DNA of 64,000 nucleotides, from the NCBI GenBank assembly GCA_012934845.2, contig WNNJ02002252.1, positions 58,232-122,231 of the forward strand. The letters run 5' to 3'. The stretch comes from Pomphorhynchus laevis. Lineage: Eukaryota; Acanthocephala; Palaeacanthocephala; Echinorhynchida; Pomphorhynchidae. Under the pieces are notes generated by a model. It was not told the origin of the DNA, did not search any database, and worked only from the letters and a program-made list of their open reading frames with translations. Below, piece by piece: positions 63,072-64,000 of this stretch. The position numbers were made by a program, and so were the translations under genes. The number at the start of each line of letters is the position of its first letter. Within the stretch, counting starts at the first letter, position 1.

Positions 63072-64000
63072 AAAAAAATTTAATGTGCGTAAATCAACCT
63101 GTTTTAATATATATCGTTTCAAAACGAGCAAAGTTACATTTTTATTTAGATAAAGTAAAACAAGATTTAATAACGTTTAATTTATTTAATAATAACATTT
63201 TTAAACAGTTTTTTATTTTGAAAATTTTAAATTTTTTCAAAGACTTTTCAAAATATTTTTCAATATTTGTTAATTTTTGTAATAAATCAAAAATCTTTTG
63301 ACGATTGTTTGAATATCACTTGGCAAATATCGAAATTGTTGCAAACTTTAAATATTTGTTATATCATGTTGCTGTTTTCTGAACGTATTTATTTTCATTA
63401 GCGTTTACAACAGTCTACTCAGTTCCAAATTCAATCTACTGACGAGCAGCCAAAGCTTAATTGCACAGAGTGGCCTTTATTGCTAAAAGTATTTTTCATA
63501 TGCAGCGTTTACCGAATTTGCAAGAAAATCTTTCTTTTTCTAGAATTTTGACAAGTTAAATGTTAGAACAAGTCATTATACGCCCATTGCTTGTGGATGC
63601 TCGCCACTTATGCGACCAATCGACGAGTATATTCGGTCAGTAATTCAGTTACCATATGAATATAATTTACGGGCAACACAATTCTTCGAATTGCAACATA
63701 TTTAAAAATATGGAATTCGTAATTTTAGCTGTTTACATTATGAAACATTATGTAAAATTACGAAACATTATGAATTACTTCATAAATTACATTATGAAGT
63801 ATATATTTTCGTTTAATTATTTAAAATAATTATTTTTAATTAATTAATTTTTGATAATATAATATTTTTCAATATTTTTGTATTAATTTTGAGGCCGACA
63901 TTATTGTGTTTGAATTTAAACATGGATTTCCACATGGAATTATTTTAAAAAATATTTGTAATTTTATTAAAAATTTATAACGTAATAAATTTATTATTTT
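63072..64000. other. AT-rich DNA without a recognised gene
   Basis: Only short AT-driven frames occur. A few GC-richer patches (63420-63640) have no recognisable coding content. The window ends in TTTATAACG-type low complexity. Confidence 0.5.

Overview
This is a window of nuclear DNA from an animal, most likely an arthropod and probably an insect. It is very AT-rich, its genes are split by introns, and it is crowded with non-LTR retroelements. The organism cannot be named from the sequence. The host genes that can be recognised are few. First, there is a complete eleven-exon gene for the beta subunit of the COPI coatomer (beta-COP) on the minus strand, from 24620 down to 6201. Its splice junctions can be read base by base and give an uninterrupted 957-residue protein, but the protein is unusually divergent in its middle part. 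Second, a small secreted acidic protein of unknown function lies at 3906-3295 (minus), with a TATA box and initiator in front of it. Third, an intronless SRR1-like protein lies at 44608-45381 (plus), tightly wedged between LINE fragments.

Layout. 1-6200: AT-rich DNA with a 965-bp inverted repeat (1336-2299 and 4741-5708). Its arms carry decayed RTE-type reverse transcriptase sequence, and its spacer holds the secreted-protein gene. 6201-24620: beta-COP. Its introns contain an RTE remnant, a tandem array of a conserved structured repeat (10-13 kb), and a broken Penelope-like reverse transcriptase flanked by two direct copies of that repeat (15.6-17.2 kb). 24670-27573: a LINE with an open 913-residue reverse transcriptase/restriction-like endonuclease frame, a poly(A) tail and a 12-bp target-site duplication, inserted about 50 bp upstream of the beta-COP start codon. 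27.6-63.1 kb: a LINE graveyard made of three main groups. These are an L2/CR1-like family (most complete copy 54.3-59.3 kb), a CR1/Jockey-like family (29.7-34.4 kb and 37.0-40.1 kb), and an APE-type LINE with an intact 805-residue ORF (45.4-48.1 kb). They are repeatedly nested in one another. 60.5-64 kb: more repeat copies, one L2-like deletion derivative and plain AT-rich DNA.

Points that deserve attention: the structured repeat that brackets the Penelope-like RT; the 20-bp tandem arrays that sit at the 5' side of both long L2-like copies; two L2-like copies that share one internal deletion junction; the conserved 3' stem-loop of that family with compensating base changes; and LINE insertions that directly abut the 5' ends of both the beta-COP and SRR1-like reading frames. 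No LTR retrovirus, capsid-bearing element, CRISPR array, rRNA or tRNA was recognised.
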